A stretch of DNA of 64,000 bases from Cyanophora paradoxa (taxonomy: Eukaryota > Glaucocystophyceae > Cyanophorales > Cyanophoraceae). A model generated the notes under the pieces. That model was not told the origin of the DNA, did not search any database, and saw only the letters and a program-made list of their open reading frames with translations. The position numbers and the translations under genes were made by a program. Location: NCBI GenBank assembly GCA_004431415.1, contig QPMI01000436.1:434001-498000 (forward strand), read 5' to 3'. Below are positions 13,161-24,261 of this stretch, piece after piece; the first letter of the stretch is position 1, and the number at the start of each line of letters is the position of its first letter.

Positions 13161-16100
13161 ATGGCTCGCCTTCTTCACGCGTACGGCCTAGGCCTCGCTC
13201 TGGTCTCAGGCTTCCTCGGCATGCTGGCCCTCGCGGCGGCCGAGGTCCCGTGCAGCGAGATCGCGCCTGCAGACGGACAGTCGTCAGTTCCCGTGCGTTC
13301 ATTTGCAAGCTTCCCGTTTCGTCTCTGCCGTTCGTTCGGATCGAACACCTCGTAGGTGGAGTTTATGCTCGTAACCGATAAAAACTTTACGAGCTCGTTC
13401 TTCTTGACCTCGAGCAAGAACATGACTGTGGAGCTCTGGGCAAAGTTGGAGAACCTTCAGCTTGTTGAGCCGTCAATGCCCTATGCTCCCGCACTTGCAG
13501 AGCTCTTCTACGCAAACTACGTTCCCTCCTCCTCGTCTCCCAGGCACATCGACGTCGCCGGTAAGCCGCTGGCCCGCTTTAATTTTGATTGCATCCCCTC
13601 ATCTCATAGCAAACAGTGTTCGCCCCGTCGGAAACTATCGCCGGCGAGCTGGAATTGGGGCTCACTTTCTACGGGGAGAGCATGAGACTGCCGCTCGCGG
13701 GCCCCCCCAGGTCGTTCGGCTTCTGGACGCACTACGCGTTCGTCTTCGACGTCGACCCCGCGAACACCACTACGACGCGTGTCTCCTTCTTCGTGAACGG
13801 CACGCTCGCCGCGCAGCGCTGGACTCTCAACGCGCCGCCGAGCGTCTGGTTCGCCCCTCCCATCGCTATTCCGGATCGAAACCTGTATTGGGGTTTCAAA
13901 ACTCTACTGGGTCGGCCCTGGAGCTCCACTGTTAATTACGCCAGTGTCATTCTCAACAACGTAAGCCCTCTACCTCTCGGCACACCAAGACCTGAACTCG
14001 CTCTCTGACCTCTCTTTTATTTAGTTCCGTGTCTGGGGCCGGGCGCTGGACCAGGGCGAGATCGCCTCCCTCCGCTACCGCCGCATACGCGCCGCCGCGG
14101 ACGACTACGCCAGAGACTTTCCCGAACTGAAGATCAACCGTGCGCCGGTCTATCTTGCAAGTTCTCGCGAGCTCGAGGGACTGACGCGCGCCGCGCCCGC
14201 GCTCAATCGCAGTCCCTCTTGATTTCGGATCCCCGGGGACACTTCTCACGCCGTCGACGTCCGTCGTCAACGACGCCGACTGCACGCCCGTGTCCGTTCA
14301 AATCGGGACTGGCAGTCACACGACCGATCCAGCCACCGGCGAAGTTGTATATACGCCCGCACCCGTCTACTGGGTCCAGTCGGACCACGCCTTCTGCAGC
14401 GCCTTCCATGGCGGCGTTCCCGCTGCGGGCGCGGCCGGCTGCCAGTGCGGCCAGTGCTTCGCCGCCGCTCCCGGCGGCAGTGCCGGCACCGGCGGCCCGA
14501 GCGACTCCGAGCCGAAGTGCTACCCGGCCCCCAAGGACGCCGCCCTCACCACGAAGTACCGGGTGAGCAACATCAGACATTCCCGCCCCGCGCCGGCCCG
14601 GCCCGCCCCGGCCCCGTCTCCGGCGCCCGCCGCTAACTCCTTGAAAACAGATCACGTGCCCCCCGAACATCACGATCTCGCGGGTCGGGCCCGTCGACGT
14701 GAACGTCAGCGGCGTTGTGAAGCGCCTCTGCGGCGCTCAGATGCCCGACCTGCGCTTCCTCATCGCCGGTCCGTCCGAATCGCTAATGTTTCATCAATGA
14801 CAGAGACATCGACGTCGACGTCGACGTTGACCGCAGGGAACTGGTCGGACGCGCGGGTGAACATCACGCAGCACCCGAAGGAGGGCAGCTTCCTGCCCAT
14901 GCACACCAACACGGCCCCGACGAGCCCCGAGTGGCTCGCCGCAGGCTTCGACGCTCCGACCCCCGCCGACGGAATTCCCGTCAGCATCAGCATCGACAAC
15001 CCCACCGAAGCGGTGAGATTCCGATCCCTGTGCGCTCCGATGCCGCGCCTCCCCTCTGACCGCCTTGCCGACAGGGCCCCGAGGGCAGCTGCTCGTTCGC
15101 TCTTTCCGTGCGGGAGGCGGCCCCGCCGCTCTGCCCGGGGGCCTGCCCACCGCCTGTGCTGGTTTTGCCTGTCGACCCGGAGACCTGCTGGAACCAGAAC
15201 CCGATTTCCTTTCCAGACCTGAGGCGGAACCTGACGCTGGGACGTCCCGATCCGGAGTGCATCCCGCCGGTCCCCGTCTCTTTCAGCGACTACGTGCAGG
15301 AGAGTGCGGATGGCTCGGACGACGCGTTTTTGCAGCCGGGCGCGCCGGCGCAGCCGTGGACCATCCCCGTCAGAGACGTCCGGATCCGCCACAGGGACTT
15401 CCTGCAGGGCCCAGCGTGCCGTGTCCGTGTCGTGGTGCGGTCGGCGTCGCTTCAGGTTTTTATTTGGTCCGCGCACTCACTTCAGATCGCAGTCTCACTA
15501 CCTGCAGCCGAATATATCGTGGCACCCGACGTTCACGCGCTCTTCGTCGGTCCCATTCGAGAGTACGCCGATGGGCATTGCCGAGGCCGTCAACTCGTCG
15601 GTCGTTGCTGCAATGCAGCTGGGCGACTCCGCTTCCTCTTGCCTCTTCCATGGCATGTGCGCACATTTTCTGGGTGGTCTGCTGCCCCTAGTTTGCGCAC
15701 ACGTTGATGCCCGCCACAGAGTCCAGAGGACTGAGCTCGCCAGCTGCAGCTACATCCTGATGTCTCAGTGTCAGATGCGCGTTCGTGTGGAGATGAACGC
15801 GAAGCTGGGCCTTGCGGCCCCCGACGTGGACGCCGCTGGAAACTTCACCTTTGCGCCAGGAAAGCCGGCCTGGTCCCTCCGGTATGGGATGGCTACGCCT
15901 GGCTTTGTGGGAACCTTCAGCAGAGAGGTTCCCGACCACTATGTCGCCAACCCGAAGTGTGTCCTCACCCGCACCTGGCCCGCCACCTCACACGCGCCAC
16001 CTCACACGCGCACGCAGCATCGCACCTGGCGAGACACTCCGGACCTACTTCGTCCACATCACATGTGCCTTAAAGCTTTCGCCCTCCGAACCGAAATCCT

Positions 16101-16231
16101 AGCCTGCAATTGCAATTGCCGCGCCAACTTACACGTGCCCCGCAGGCGCCTTCAACAAAGAAGTACCGGCACCAGCCAAGCCCACCCAAGTCTCGTTCTC
16201 CCCCTACCCCATCGAAATTCGCAAGCCATAG
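13161..16231 (+). CDS. Secreted or surface LamG/ConA-like domain protein
   Basis: Eleven exons (13161-13292, 13356-13560, 13617-13960, 14025-14160, 14213-14562, 14651-14768, 14837-15012, 15075-15455, 15493-15656, 15720-15958, 16146-16231) join in phase to 776 aa. The start MARLLHAYGLGLALVSGFLG and the following LALAAAE form a signal peptide. Residues about 45-270 look like a LamG_3/concanavalin-A-like jellyroll: MTVELWAKL, FWTHYAFVFDV, VSFFVNGTLAAQRW, then FRVWGRALDQGEIASLRYRR. The remainder is Cys-rich with many N-glycosylation sequons (NITIS, NVSG, NWSD, NITQ, NISW, NSSV), consistent with an extracellular protein. I cannot name the second half. Exon boundaries near 13287-13292 and 15657 have alternatives. 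Confidence 0.72.
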
Positions 16232-17022
16232 CAGCCCCATATATAGGAAGCTTTCAATTATTCCGATTGCGAGATTTCTCTTCATTTTAATTTACATTTG
16301 TTCGTTGTTAGTTAGTTACGTTACCTGCAGCTGTGCATGCAGGGTTCGGTCCCGAGATTATCTATCGAAATCCGATTATCGATATTTATCTATTATCGAT
16401 ACCAATCGATTCGCAGTCGGTTTTGTTCAACGGCTTCTTCATCTTGAAGTATTCGTATTGATCATGAAGTAGCTTATGTAGCTTCAAGCTTGCAATTGGC
16501 TTTGCATTTGTTTGGAGAGGGAGGGCTCAGCGGCTACGTATACGTATACGTATACCGGCTGGGGGGAGAAAGGGGACGGAGACGGCAAGCACTGCGGCAC
16601 AATTCAAACTTCGTGTGGGGATTCGAAGCTTAATATTAATTATAAGGGGCCGGGGCTGGCCATGGATCGGAGGTCACGCGTACGGTGGTTGCAATTGAGA
16701 ATTCGACGTCGACTCGGCGAAATAATTATATATATAAATAACGGCTCGATCTGGGTGCCGTCGGGCGGCGGCTCGATCGAGGACCTCGAGGGCCCAGGCC
16801 CGGCGGCCCCCTTCAATTGCAAGCAGGAGGCTTAAGCTTGGGCCCGGGGCTTGCAGAAGTCGATTGCGAGGCGGGAGAAATAACACTCAACAGGAACTAC
16901 AAGAACAGTCTTCAAATACTAGATCTAGCCTATATATATAGCTAGTAGAGAAGGAGTACTGTAGCTAGCCGCAGCCCCCGGCCGGAGGCAGCTACAGCTG
17001 TGCATGGCCATGGGCTTCGAAT
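16232..17022. other. AT-richer intergenic region between convergent genes
   Basis: No gene seen. It contains palindromic TATACG repeats near 16535-16555, a CAATTGCAATTG-type motif at its margin, and several short A/T runs. A closely similar GTATACGTATAC run occurs near 44676. Confidence 0.5.
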
Positions 17023-18154
17023 TTAGGACTTGGCCCCGCCGAAGTCGAGGCGGGTCTGGAGGCGGAGGAGCTCGACGGGGAGGCCGTCGGGGTCCGCCAC
17101 GAAGCACGTCTCGTACACCGACGCGTTGATCTGAGGTGGGGGGGGGGGGGGGGAATGAAGGAGGCTCAGATCAGATCGGATCAAATCAGATCCGATCGGA
17201 TCAGATCAAATCAAATCAGTACCATCTGCTGCCCGGGGGGCACGATGACGCGGACGGCGATGGGCTCCGCCCAGAGCGCGTTGGGCGCCGCGGCGGCCTC
17301 CGCGAGGCGCGCCTCGAGGCCCTCGATGAACGCCGGCAGCGAGGGCGCGCACTCCGTCACGCTGCGGCGCGCGACGGCCGCGTCAGCGGCTCGCCTAATC
17401 AGGGTTTCAAACGGGGCGCGCTCGAGGGCCATGTGGTAGTAGGAGGGAAAGCGGAAGTCTCCGCACGCGTCGCCGGACGCCTGCCGCGGCTCTGCGCGGG
17501 GTTCAGGCGCAGCCTGCGGGATAGGGGCGCTGGGCGGCGCACGGAGGATCTGTATGAGCTCGATGCGACCTCCCGCGGGGCTCTGCAAGTACGGGCGCGC
17601 GGCGCCGCGCGGTACCGGTCAGAAGCAAGTTAGCTGTAGGGCGGGTCGGGCGGGCGGCCGGCGGGGCGGACCGTCATCCAGCAGGCGCGCGCGGTGTCGA
17701 CGCGGAAGCGCTCCTCGAACTCGAAGCCCAGGGCGCGGTAGAAGAGCGCCGAGCGGAGCACGTTCGCCGTCGTGATGCTGCGGGCGGTGGGCGCGTGCGT
17801 TGAGCAGAAGCCGAGCGATCGCTGAAGGGGCAGCGCGAACCTCATGTGGTGGAAGGCCGCGGGGGCGGGCGCCGGCGCGGGCGTCCCGGCTGAAGTCGAA
17901 GTCGATGGGGCGGGCGCCGGTGCCGGCACGCTCGCATCGGGTATCGGCGTCGACGGCTGAACCTGCTCGCATCGCGGCGCCGCGTACCACTCCAGTCGCC
18001 GCGACGGCCGCGGCCGCTGCGACGCCGGGGCGGACCCCGCAGTGAAACGACGGCCAGGGCTCGGTGGCAGCTGCGTGCTGCATGCTGTCGAGCTGTGCGT
18101 CTGCGGTCTCCTGCTGGCCGCTGCGAGCGGGCCCGCGGTGAGCACGAAAGCCAT
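17023..18154 (-). CDS. VOC/glyoxalase-fold protein with organelle-type N-terminus
   Basis: Four exons (17841-18154, 17672-17777, 17223-17582, 17023-17130) join in phase to 295 aa. The N-terminal ~100 residues (MAFVLTAGPLAAASRRPQTH..., then Pro/Ala/Ser repeats) resemble a transit peptide plus linker. The VOC module starts FHHMSITTANVLRSALFYRA, continues LGFEFEERF and SPAGGRIELIQ, and ends VYETCFVADPDGLPVELLRL. That pattern is typical of glyoxalase I / dioxygenase-fold proteins; the His of HHM and a Glu near PVELL are possible metal ligands. A middle segment (SYYHMALERAPFE onward) is unlike plain glyoxalase I, so the reaction is unknown. The last intron contains a GATC tract. It is divergent from mTERF copy A, with 184 bp between starts. 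Confidence 0.7.
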
Positions 18155-18338
18155 CCGCTCCTGAATCGCCTGTACCCAGACAAGCGGCCCAACTTCCCCG
18201 CCCAAGCCGCCCAACTTCAAAGCTTTTGCAGCCCCCGCAGCCCTCAAAACGAAGATCAAGCCGAGTATTCGTGCACTTCAGCGCTTGCATACCAACCGTG
18301 GCCGCGGAACGAAGGGCACAGGCCGCGCTCGCGGCCCG

Positions 18339-20958
18339 ATGCTGTCGTTCGTCGCAAGCGCGGCCCAAGTACCGTGCCTAAGGCATAGACTCGAATACGA
18401 CCGGCTACACGACTCCCAGAGCCCCGCGCGAGCGGCGATCTGGAGCGCGGCGGCTCTTTCGCCTCGGTCGCCGTGCTCGCTGTCGCAGGGGCGCCTGCAG
18501 GCTTCATGGCACGGGAAACCCTTAGCGACGACCTTCGAGGCAGGCGTTCGCGCCTGGAGGCGGAGGAGAGCGCGGCTGGGCGAGCGCTGCTGCACCGTCG
18601 CTGAGGCCCCGAAGCCCCGCTTGAGGTGAGCGAGCAGCGCGTGTTTGCGTGAGACGAGCTTTAGCTCCGTTGAGACGGTGCGGGGCGCAGCGTGCTGCCC
18701 TCCAGCCCGCTGCCGGCGCCGCGCGTCTTCACGGAGGAGTCCTTCGGCGCCCACGAGTTCGGGTACGACTCGCTTGACTTTCTCCGCGCCAAGGTTCGAA
18801 TTCGAGTTCAAATTCTCCCGAGTCCGAGCGAGCGAGCGAGCGCGTGCAGGTCGGCCTGACGTCGCACGAGCTGTACGCGATCGTGCGGCGCGTGCCGGCC
18901 GTCCTGAGCCTCAACGCCTCCGCCTGCATCGAGCCGCTCATCGTCCTCCTGCTCGCCAACGACGTACCCCTTGCCTCCATCCGCTCCGGCTTCCGGCGGT
19001 GCGCTGGTCCCCGTTCCGCCCCTTCCCCCTTCCTTCCCCCGCGCCGCGCCGCCTCACGGCACGCGCCCCGCAGCTTCCCGCGTGTCCTGTTCTGCGATGC
19101 CGCTACGATCGCCTCGCGCATTGCGTGGCTCCGCTCCCGCGGCGTCGACCTGCCCAAGGCTCGCCGGCCCGCCCCGCCCGCCCCCCCCGGAGGCCCAGCT
19201 AAGCCGAACGGGCGCGCAGCTGTGGCGGCAGTGCCCGCAGACGCTGACGCTGAGCGAGGAGAACCTCGAGCGCAAGTGGGCGGCCCTCTCCCGTGAGATC
19301 GGCGCAGACGGCGCCAGGCGCGGGCCCGCGGCCCTCCCACGCCTCCCCCGTCCCTCTTAAGCCTAAGCGGGGGGCGCGCAGGCGCGTCTTTGAGGAGACG
19401 ATTGCGCCGACCCTCTCCGTCGAGAACCTCCTCGGCAAGCTCGACGAGGTGCGCTCAGATCAGATCGCTCAGATCGCTCAGATCAGATCTGATCTGACCT
19501 CTCTTGGGGACAGGTGCAAGGGGCGCTGGGGGTACCGCGCCGGGAGCTGGCGGCGCTGGCGGCGCGCATGCCGGGCCTCCTCGAGGTGTGCGCCGCTCAG
19601 ATCAGATCTGATTTGATCCGATCGAATCTGATCCGGTCCGACTCCTTCCCCCCCGCAGGCGGACGTGCCAGCCCGCGCCGGGGCCTCGTTCGAGTACCTG
19701 GGGAGCCTCGGCCTCTCCCGCGCCGAGGTGAGCGCCCCGCGAACCTAGCCGCCACGCCCAGCAAACTAGCGACCGGCCCCGCCTACCCCGCGCACGCCCC
19801 CGGGACCACCCTTCCCCCTACCCTCCCGCCCCTCTCACCGTCGGACCAGGCGCCCCTCTAGACGCCTGACGCGCGCCGCGCCGTCCCTCCCGCAGGCGGC
19901 CGCCGTGCTCCGGGCCGTGCCGCGCCTCCTCGTCTCCGACATCGACGCCTGCTACAGCCCCGCCGTGCGCCCTCGCGCCCTGCGCTGCCACCCCCCCTCT
20001 AAAAGCGGTACCCCAGGTCTCTTTCCTGCTCTCGACGGGCTTCTCGCCATCTGACGTGGCGCTGCTGATCCGCCGGCGGCCCACGCTCCACCGCTTCTCC
20101 GTCACCAAGTACTACTCCCCCCTGGTCCGCCCCGCCCCCGCCCCCGCCCGCCGCCTGAAGGAGGGGGCAAGACTGGACACCGCCGCGCTCTCCCCCCGCT
20201 GACCCCCTCGCTTCTGACCCGTACCCCCCCGGGGCCGGCTCAGGTGATGTTCCTGTCGCGGCAGGGGATCCACGGCCCCGCCCTCGTCCGCGTCCTCCGC
20301 CTCGCCCCCGAGCTCCTCGGTCCGCCCAGCGCGCCCCCGACCCGATCGCAAAACACGCCCTCGAGCTCCAGCTATAAATAGCTACCTGAACGCCCACCCC
20401 GGGCCACGAGCCATTGCTCCCTCTGCTGCTCTCGCTCCGACTCTGCCGACGCTGACGCGCCGCCCGCGTGCAGGCCACTCCATCGAGAGCCTCAGGCGTG
20501 TACCCCCGCGCCCTCCCGACCCCCCTTTGCCCCGAACCCGTACCTCCCGCAGGCCCAAGTTCGAGTTTCTGTACGCCCAGCACTACTCCGCCCGCGACAT
20601 CATCTCGTACCCCACCGCCCTCAAGTGCTCCCTCGGTGCGCCGTACCCCACCCGCCGCCCCCCCCCCCCCCCCCCCCCCCCCCCCGCCCTGCGTTGACAG
20701 AGCGGCGCATCCGCCCGCGGCTGCTGTTCCTCGCGGGGCGCGGCCTGCGCGCGCCCCTCTGCCGCGCCCTCACCCTCCGGTGCGCCGTACCCCTTCCTCT
20801 TCCTCCCCCTCGTTTCCTCACGTGTACCCCCGGGCCCGGGGGGGTACAGGGACGAGCGGTTCGCGGCGGAGGTGGCGCGGTGCCGGCCCGAGGAGTGGGC
20901 AGCCTTCCTCGGGCGGCACGCGGGCGGGCCGGCCGGGACCCGCGGCCAGGACGGCTGA
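18339..20958 (+). CDS. mTERF-domain protein, copy A (intact)
   Basis: Fifteen exons from 18339-18625 to 20850-20958 join in phase to 498 aa. The N-terminus (MLSFVASAAQVPCLRHRL, Arg- and Ser-rich, few acids) looks like a mitochondrial or plastid transit peptide. The rest is a series of helical mTERF motifs: GLTSHELYAIVRRVPAVLSL, WRQCPQTLTLSEENLERKW, VLRAVPRLLVSDID, VSFLLSTGFSPSDVALLIRR, and the classic C-terminal SYPTALKCSLERRIRPRLLF. mTERF proteins bind organellar nucleic acid and affect transcription, RNA maturation or ribosome assembly. Three introns (donors at 19159, 19318, 20496) are GC-AG. Introns at 19449 and 19586 carry GATC repeats. This is the only copy of six in the window without a reading-frame defect. 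One 52-bp intron (19965-20016) replaces sequence that is coding in copy B. Confidence 0.82.
19449..19513 (+). repeat. GATC-pentamer tract filling an mTERF intron
   Basis: The 65-bp intron is mostly CTCAGATC and GATCTGATC units between GTGCGCTCAG and GGGGACAG. The same intron in the other copies has the same unit with variable number, so it evolves by unit gain and loss. Confidence 0.75.
20651..20693 (+). repeat. Long poly-C tract
   Basis: Uninterrupted C run of about 35 in the intron before the exon starting AGCGGCGCATC. Comparable C or G runs occur at 3940-3964, 10331-10348, 40270-40290, 42540-42590, 54920-54945 and 52155-52200. Confidence 0.8.
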
Positions 20959-21690
20959 GCGAGCGTACCCCGGGCGCCCTGGGTACAGCGAGGCCGTGAC
21001 CACGTGCGGCCCGCGCCGCGCTTATAATTACTGGCGGGGCCCGATGCTGGGCTAGCGCTAGCGCTTTCCCATGCCTACGTAATTTGCCAGTTGCAATGAG
21101 TACAATTGCAAAGCGCTGCAGCTGGCACCGGCCACTGCGCCGGCAGTGGCCGATAAGTAAGTGGGTTAGGGATCGCGAGTGGGACTCCGGTCGGGGCCGG
21201 GATGGCAATTGCAAATGTTTTTTGTGAATGTGAAGTTTTGCCTCGAGCTCCGGAGCTCGAGTTTTCTTGGACTCTCGGGCCGGGCCGCTGGCCCCGGCTC
21301 CAACGAGCCTCGCGATCGAAGGTTATTATAATCTTTGGAGCCCGCACTGGCGGCACGACGCACGTGCATGCCGCAGCTGCGGTGCGAAATCGCATTCATA
21401 TCTTGGGCGTGTACATAAGTGCAGCTGCAGTGTATTTCGTGGTATAGCCTACATTTAGCTAGCAGCCTCGAGCTCGCAACCGACAATCGATAGAAAGTGT
21501 AAAGCTCGATGCCGAAACGTTGCGACATAAGTGTGAAGCTCGATGCCAATTGCAATAAGGGAAAATTAAACGAGGACACTGTGACATCGATAAACGATCG
21601 CGAGCTCGAGGCAAGAATTCCGAATCATCGGAATCCCGATTTCAAGACGTCAACTGTAGTACGGAGGAGGAATCGTCACACTTGAAAACG
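20959..21690. other. Spacer duplicated after mTERF copies A and B
   Basis: No gene. This spacer is recognisably repeated at about 26432-27110: the same GTGACCACGTGCGGCC start, the CTTATAATTAC block, TGTAAAGCTCGATGCC and ACGAGGACACTG. It contains several TTGCAATTG-type motifs. Confidence 0.65.
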
Positions 21691-21699
21691 CTAAGATCG

Positions 21700-22475
21700 C
21701 TAACGGTGCCTGTGCACGGTGCCTAAGAAGCATGAAAGGGCAGCAAAGGCCAACAGTACGGCAGGCCCTGAGGTAGATGGCAGCAGAGGCCGATAGTACG
21801 GCAGGTAGATGGCAGCGAGCAGCGCACGCCCGCCAGCCCGGGGCCCGGAAGTCGGACACCGAAGCATGAAAGGGCAGCAAAAGCCAACCGTACGGCAAGG
21901 CCCTAGAGATCGCCCCTCGCCTCGGCCGCCGTGCCGGGGGGCCGAGCCGCGCCCGCCCGCCCGCCCGCCCCGCTCCGCTCGAGCGGAGCCCGCGGCCGCT
22001 GGTGCCCTCACGCGGAGCGGCCGAAGAGGCCGAAGAGGCCCACGGCGCCGGCCCCGGCCCCGCCTGCCCCCGCGGCCCCCGAGTGAGTGAGGGGCGCCCG
22101 GCCCCGCGCCGGCGGGGGCGGCTCGAGCTCGGGGCGGGGCCGCACCGGCGTCGGGCTTGACGGCAGCGAGGATGGCATCCAGCTGCCCCTCCATCTTGGT
22201 AAGCTGTGCCTTCATTTCAGTCTGCTGTCCCTCCAGCTTGGCCTGCTGCGCCTTGTTTTCGGCATCCAGCTCCTTGAGCTTTGATGTGAGCTGCGGCGGC
22301 GTCAGAGCAGAGCGGAGCCAGCGAAAAGGGCCCCGCAAAGAAGTGCCAGACCACTTCCTTCAGTTTCTCCTCGAGGCGCTCGATGTGGGCGCGGGGCGGC
22401 GAGTCGTCGCGGAGCTCGAGGGGCCCCGTGTAGATCGGGTCCGGCGCCTCCCGCTCCTCGTCGTACCGCAGTGAG
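21700..22475 (-). pseudogene. Fragment of the TRP-like channel C-terminus
   Basis: Minus strand, downstream of mTERF A. Two exon-like pieces match the last two exons of the channel gene at 27159-28350. One reads [19 protein letters not shown] then [19 protein letters not shown]. The other is a coiled coil, KLKELDAENKAQQAKLEGQQ followed by TKMEGQLDAILAAVKPDAG. Nothing upstream matches the channel body, so this is a truncated duplicate made together with mTERF A/B. A short region containing ATGAAAGGGCAGCAAA is itself repeated within 21720-21900. It could be transcribed but has no start or membrane domain. Confidence 0.72.
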
Positions 22476-23516
22476 TCTAACTGCTCGTAACTGCCGCAAC
22501 TGCCGCAACTGCCGCCGTGATCCAATGTAGCGGGCGGCTCACATCGACCGCCAGCCGCCACCAGAGCGCGCTTCCCGGTTCCGGCGCTCCGCTCGCACGG
22601 TTCGATCGCCTCCGCTTGCACAGCCGCTGCGCTTTCGTGTGAGCTGCGGAGGAGCGACTGCCGCGCCCGGCCCGGGGTCAGGCCGGGGCCGCGGGGGCGC
22701 ACGGGAGCACGGGAGCCGGGATGCGGTCGGCGAGCCGAGGCAGCGGACGGAAGGCGCAGCGGCGCACGCGTCGGAGACTCGATCCGCCGCGGCCCTCTCG
22801 CGACATCTCACGCAATGAGAGGCTGGGGCAGGGCACGGGGTCAGGGAGCCGCCTCGACCGCAGCGAGGCGCTGGCATGCTCTGGAGCAGGAACGCGCACC
22901 TGCATGTGATCCTGCCGATCCTGGCGCCAGGGACCCGGGAGCGGTACCTTCAATCGGCCCCGAAGACTCCGCTCGCGCCGCCAGCTTCGCTCCGTCGGGC
23001 ACTCTCCGCGCCTTGCCCGGCGAGCCGTCGAGCCCTTCAAGCTGCGGCAGGCGTCCCCCGCTTTCGAAGCTCCCGCGTCAACGTCGCCCATGGCCTCCAG
23101 CAGTCCATTCAAGACTCCGAGAAGCCGCGCGGGCATCCCAGAGTCAGGACCAATCTGCGGGGCTTCAGCATGATAGAGAGCGAATCCAAGGCCGTTCGCA
23201 CCCGCTGGGCGACTGAGCCAGCCGTCGGACTTCGACCCCTCAACCGCCGCTCCCAGCCATTGCCGCTGCGCTGCGGCGCTGGTGCCCCGCGGCTGGCGAC
23301 CTATCTCCGATGAGGCTTGGGGCCAGGGCATGTTGCGTTGCCGCTGAACTCGCCGAGGCGGGGAGTGACCGTACCCGTCTAGATCTCCCGGCATCGAGTC
23401 CATCGACCCATCGAATCGCGGCCATCGACCGCCGCGACTTTAGCTTTGCGCCGCGGCCTGCGCCGTGCGCGAGCGCCGCGGCGCGCGGGCGCGCGTACGC
23501 GTTCCGAGCGCGTTCC
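22476..23516. other. Region without a recognised gene
   Basis: Long open frames exist on both strands (for example minus 22678-23403), as expected at this GC, but I see no domain, no convincing splice chain and no repeat of neighbouring exons. Confidence 0.4.
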
Positions 23517-24030
23517 GTGACCAAGGAGCCGCTTAGGAGCGGCTTTGGGAGCCGCTTGGGAGGTCCCAAGAGCAGCTCATTGCGAGCCGGCAACGTTCAC
23601 CGAACTTGTCGCCAAAGCTGAACTCTGGTGAGCCCTAGCTCCAGGACCGTGCGTGTCGGAGACCCAACTGACTGCCATTCACTACCGCAGCCCTCTGTGC
23701 GCCGTCCTCTGTACTCTCTGTTCGAGCTCCCGCGCACGCGGCCAACGCCGCGCGCTCGCCGTGCCGCGCTCATGGTCCTCGAGCCGCGCCCCAACGCCGC
23801 GTCGCGGCGGGCGCCACGCCGCGCTGCCTCGACGCCGTCCACGATCGGAACCTCGCCGCGCCCTCGCGGGCTCCTCGCGCGCCCGGCCGTGGTCTCGTAA
23901 GTCGCCGCCCGCGTCCTTCAGCTTCGGAGGGCTTTGGATGCGGCCGCGCCGCCCTGCACGCGCACGAGGGGCCCGCGGGCGCGCGTCGGTGCGCCGGGCG
24001 CCCGCCGCGCCGCGCCCGCGCCGCGTGGCG
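23517..24030 (+). repeat. Duplicated 5' flank of mTERF copies B, C and D
   Basis: This ~500-bp block (CAAGAGCAGCTCATTGC, AACGTTCACCGAACT, CTGAACTCTGGTGAGCCC, then an Arg-rich frame opening MVLEPRPN) recurs at about 39417-39960. Its second half recurs at 54240-54490. The Arg/Ser/Ala-rich frame could have been an organelle-targeting first exon, but its link to the mTERF body is not established. Confidence 0.6.
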
Positions 24031-24261
24031 CCGCCGCCTGACGCCCGGCCGCCAGATTCGATCCCCGCCCCGTCGCCCGTACACTGCGGCGCCGCCCTCC
24101 GAACCTCCGCACCGGCCGGCGGTGCGTCTGCAGTCCGCCCCGCCCGCCCCCCGACCGCCCTCGCCGCCACTAACGTCCTGCCCGACCAGTTTCCAAGTGA
24201 TCGGCTGCCGCGGGGGCCCGCCGCCCGCGCATTCGGGCTCTCCGCGCCATCCCCTTTCCAA

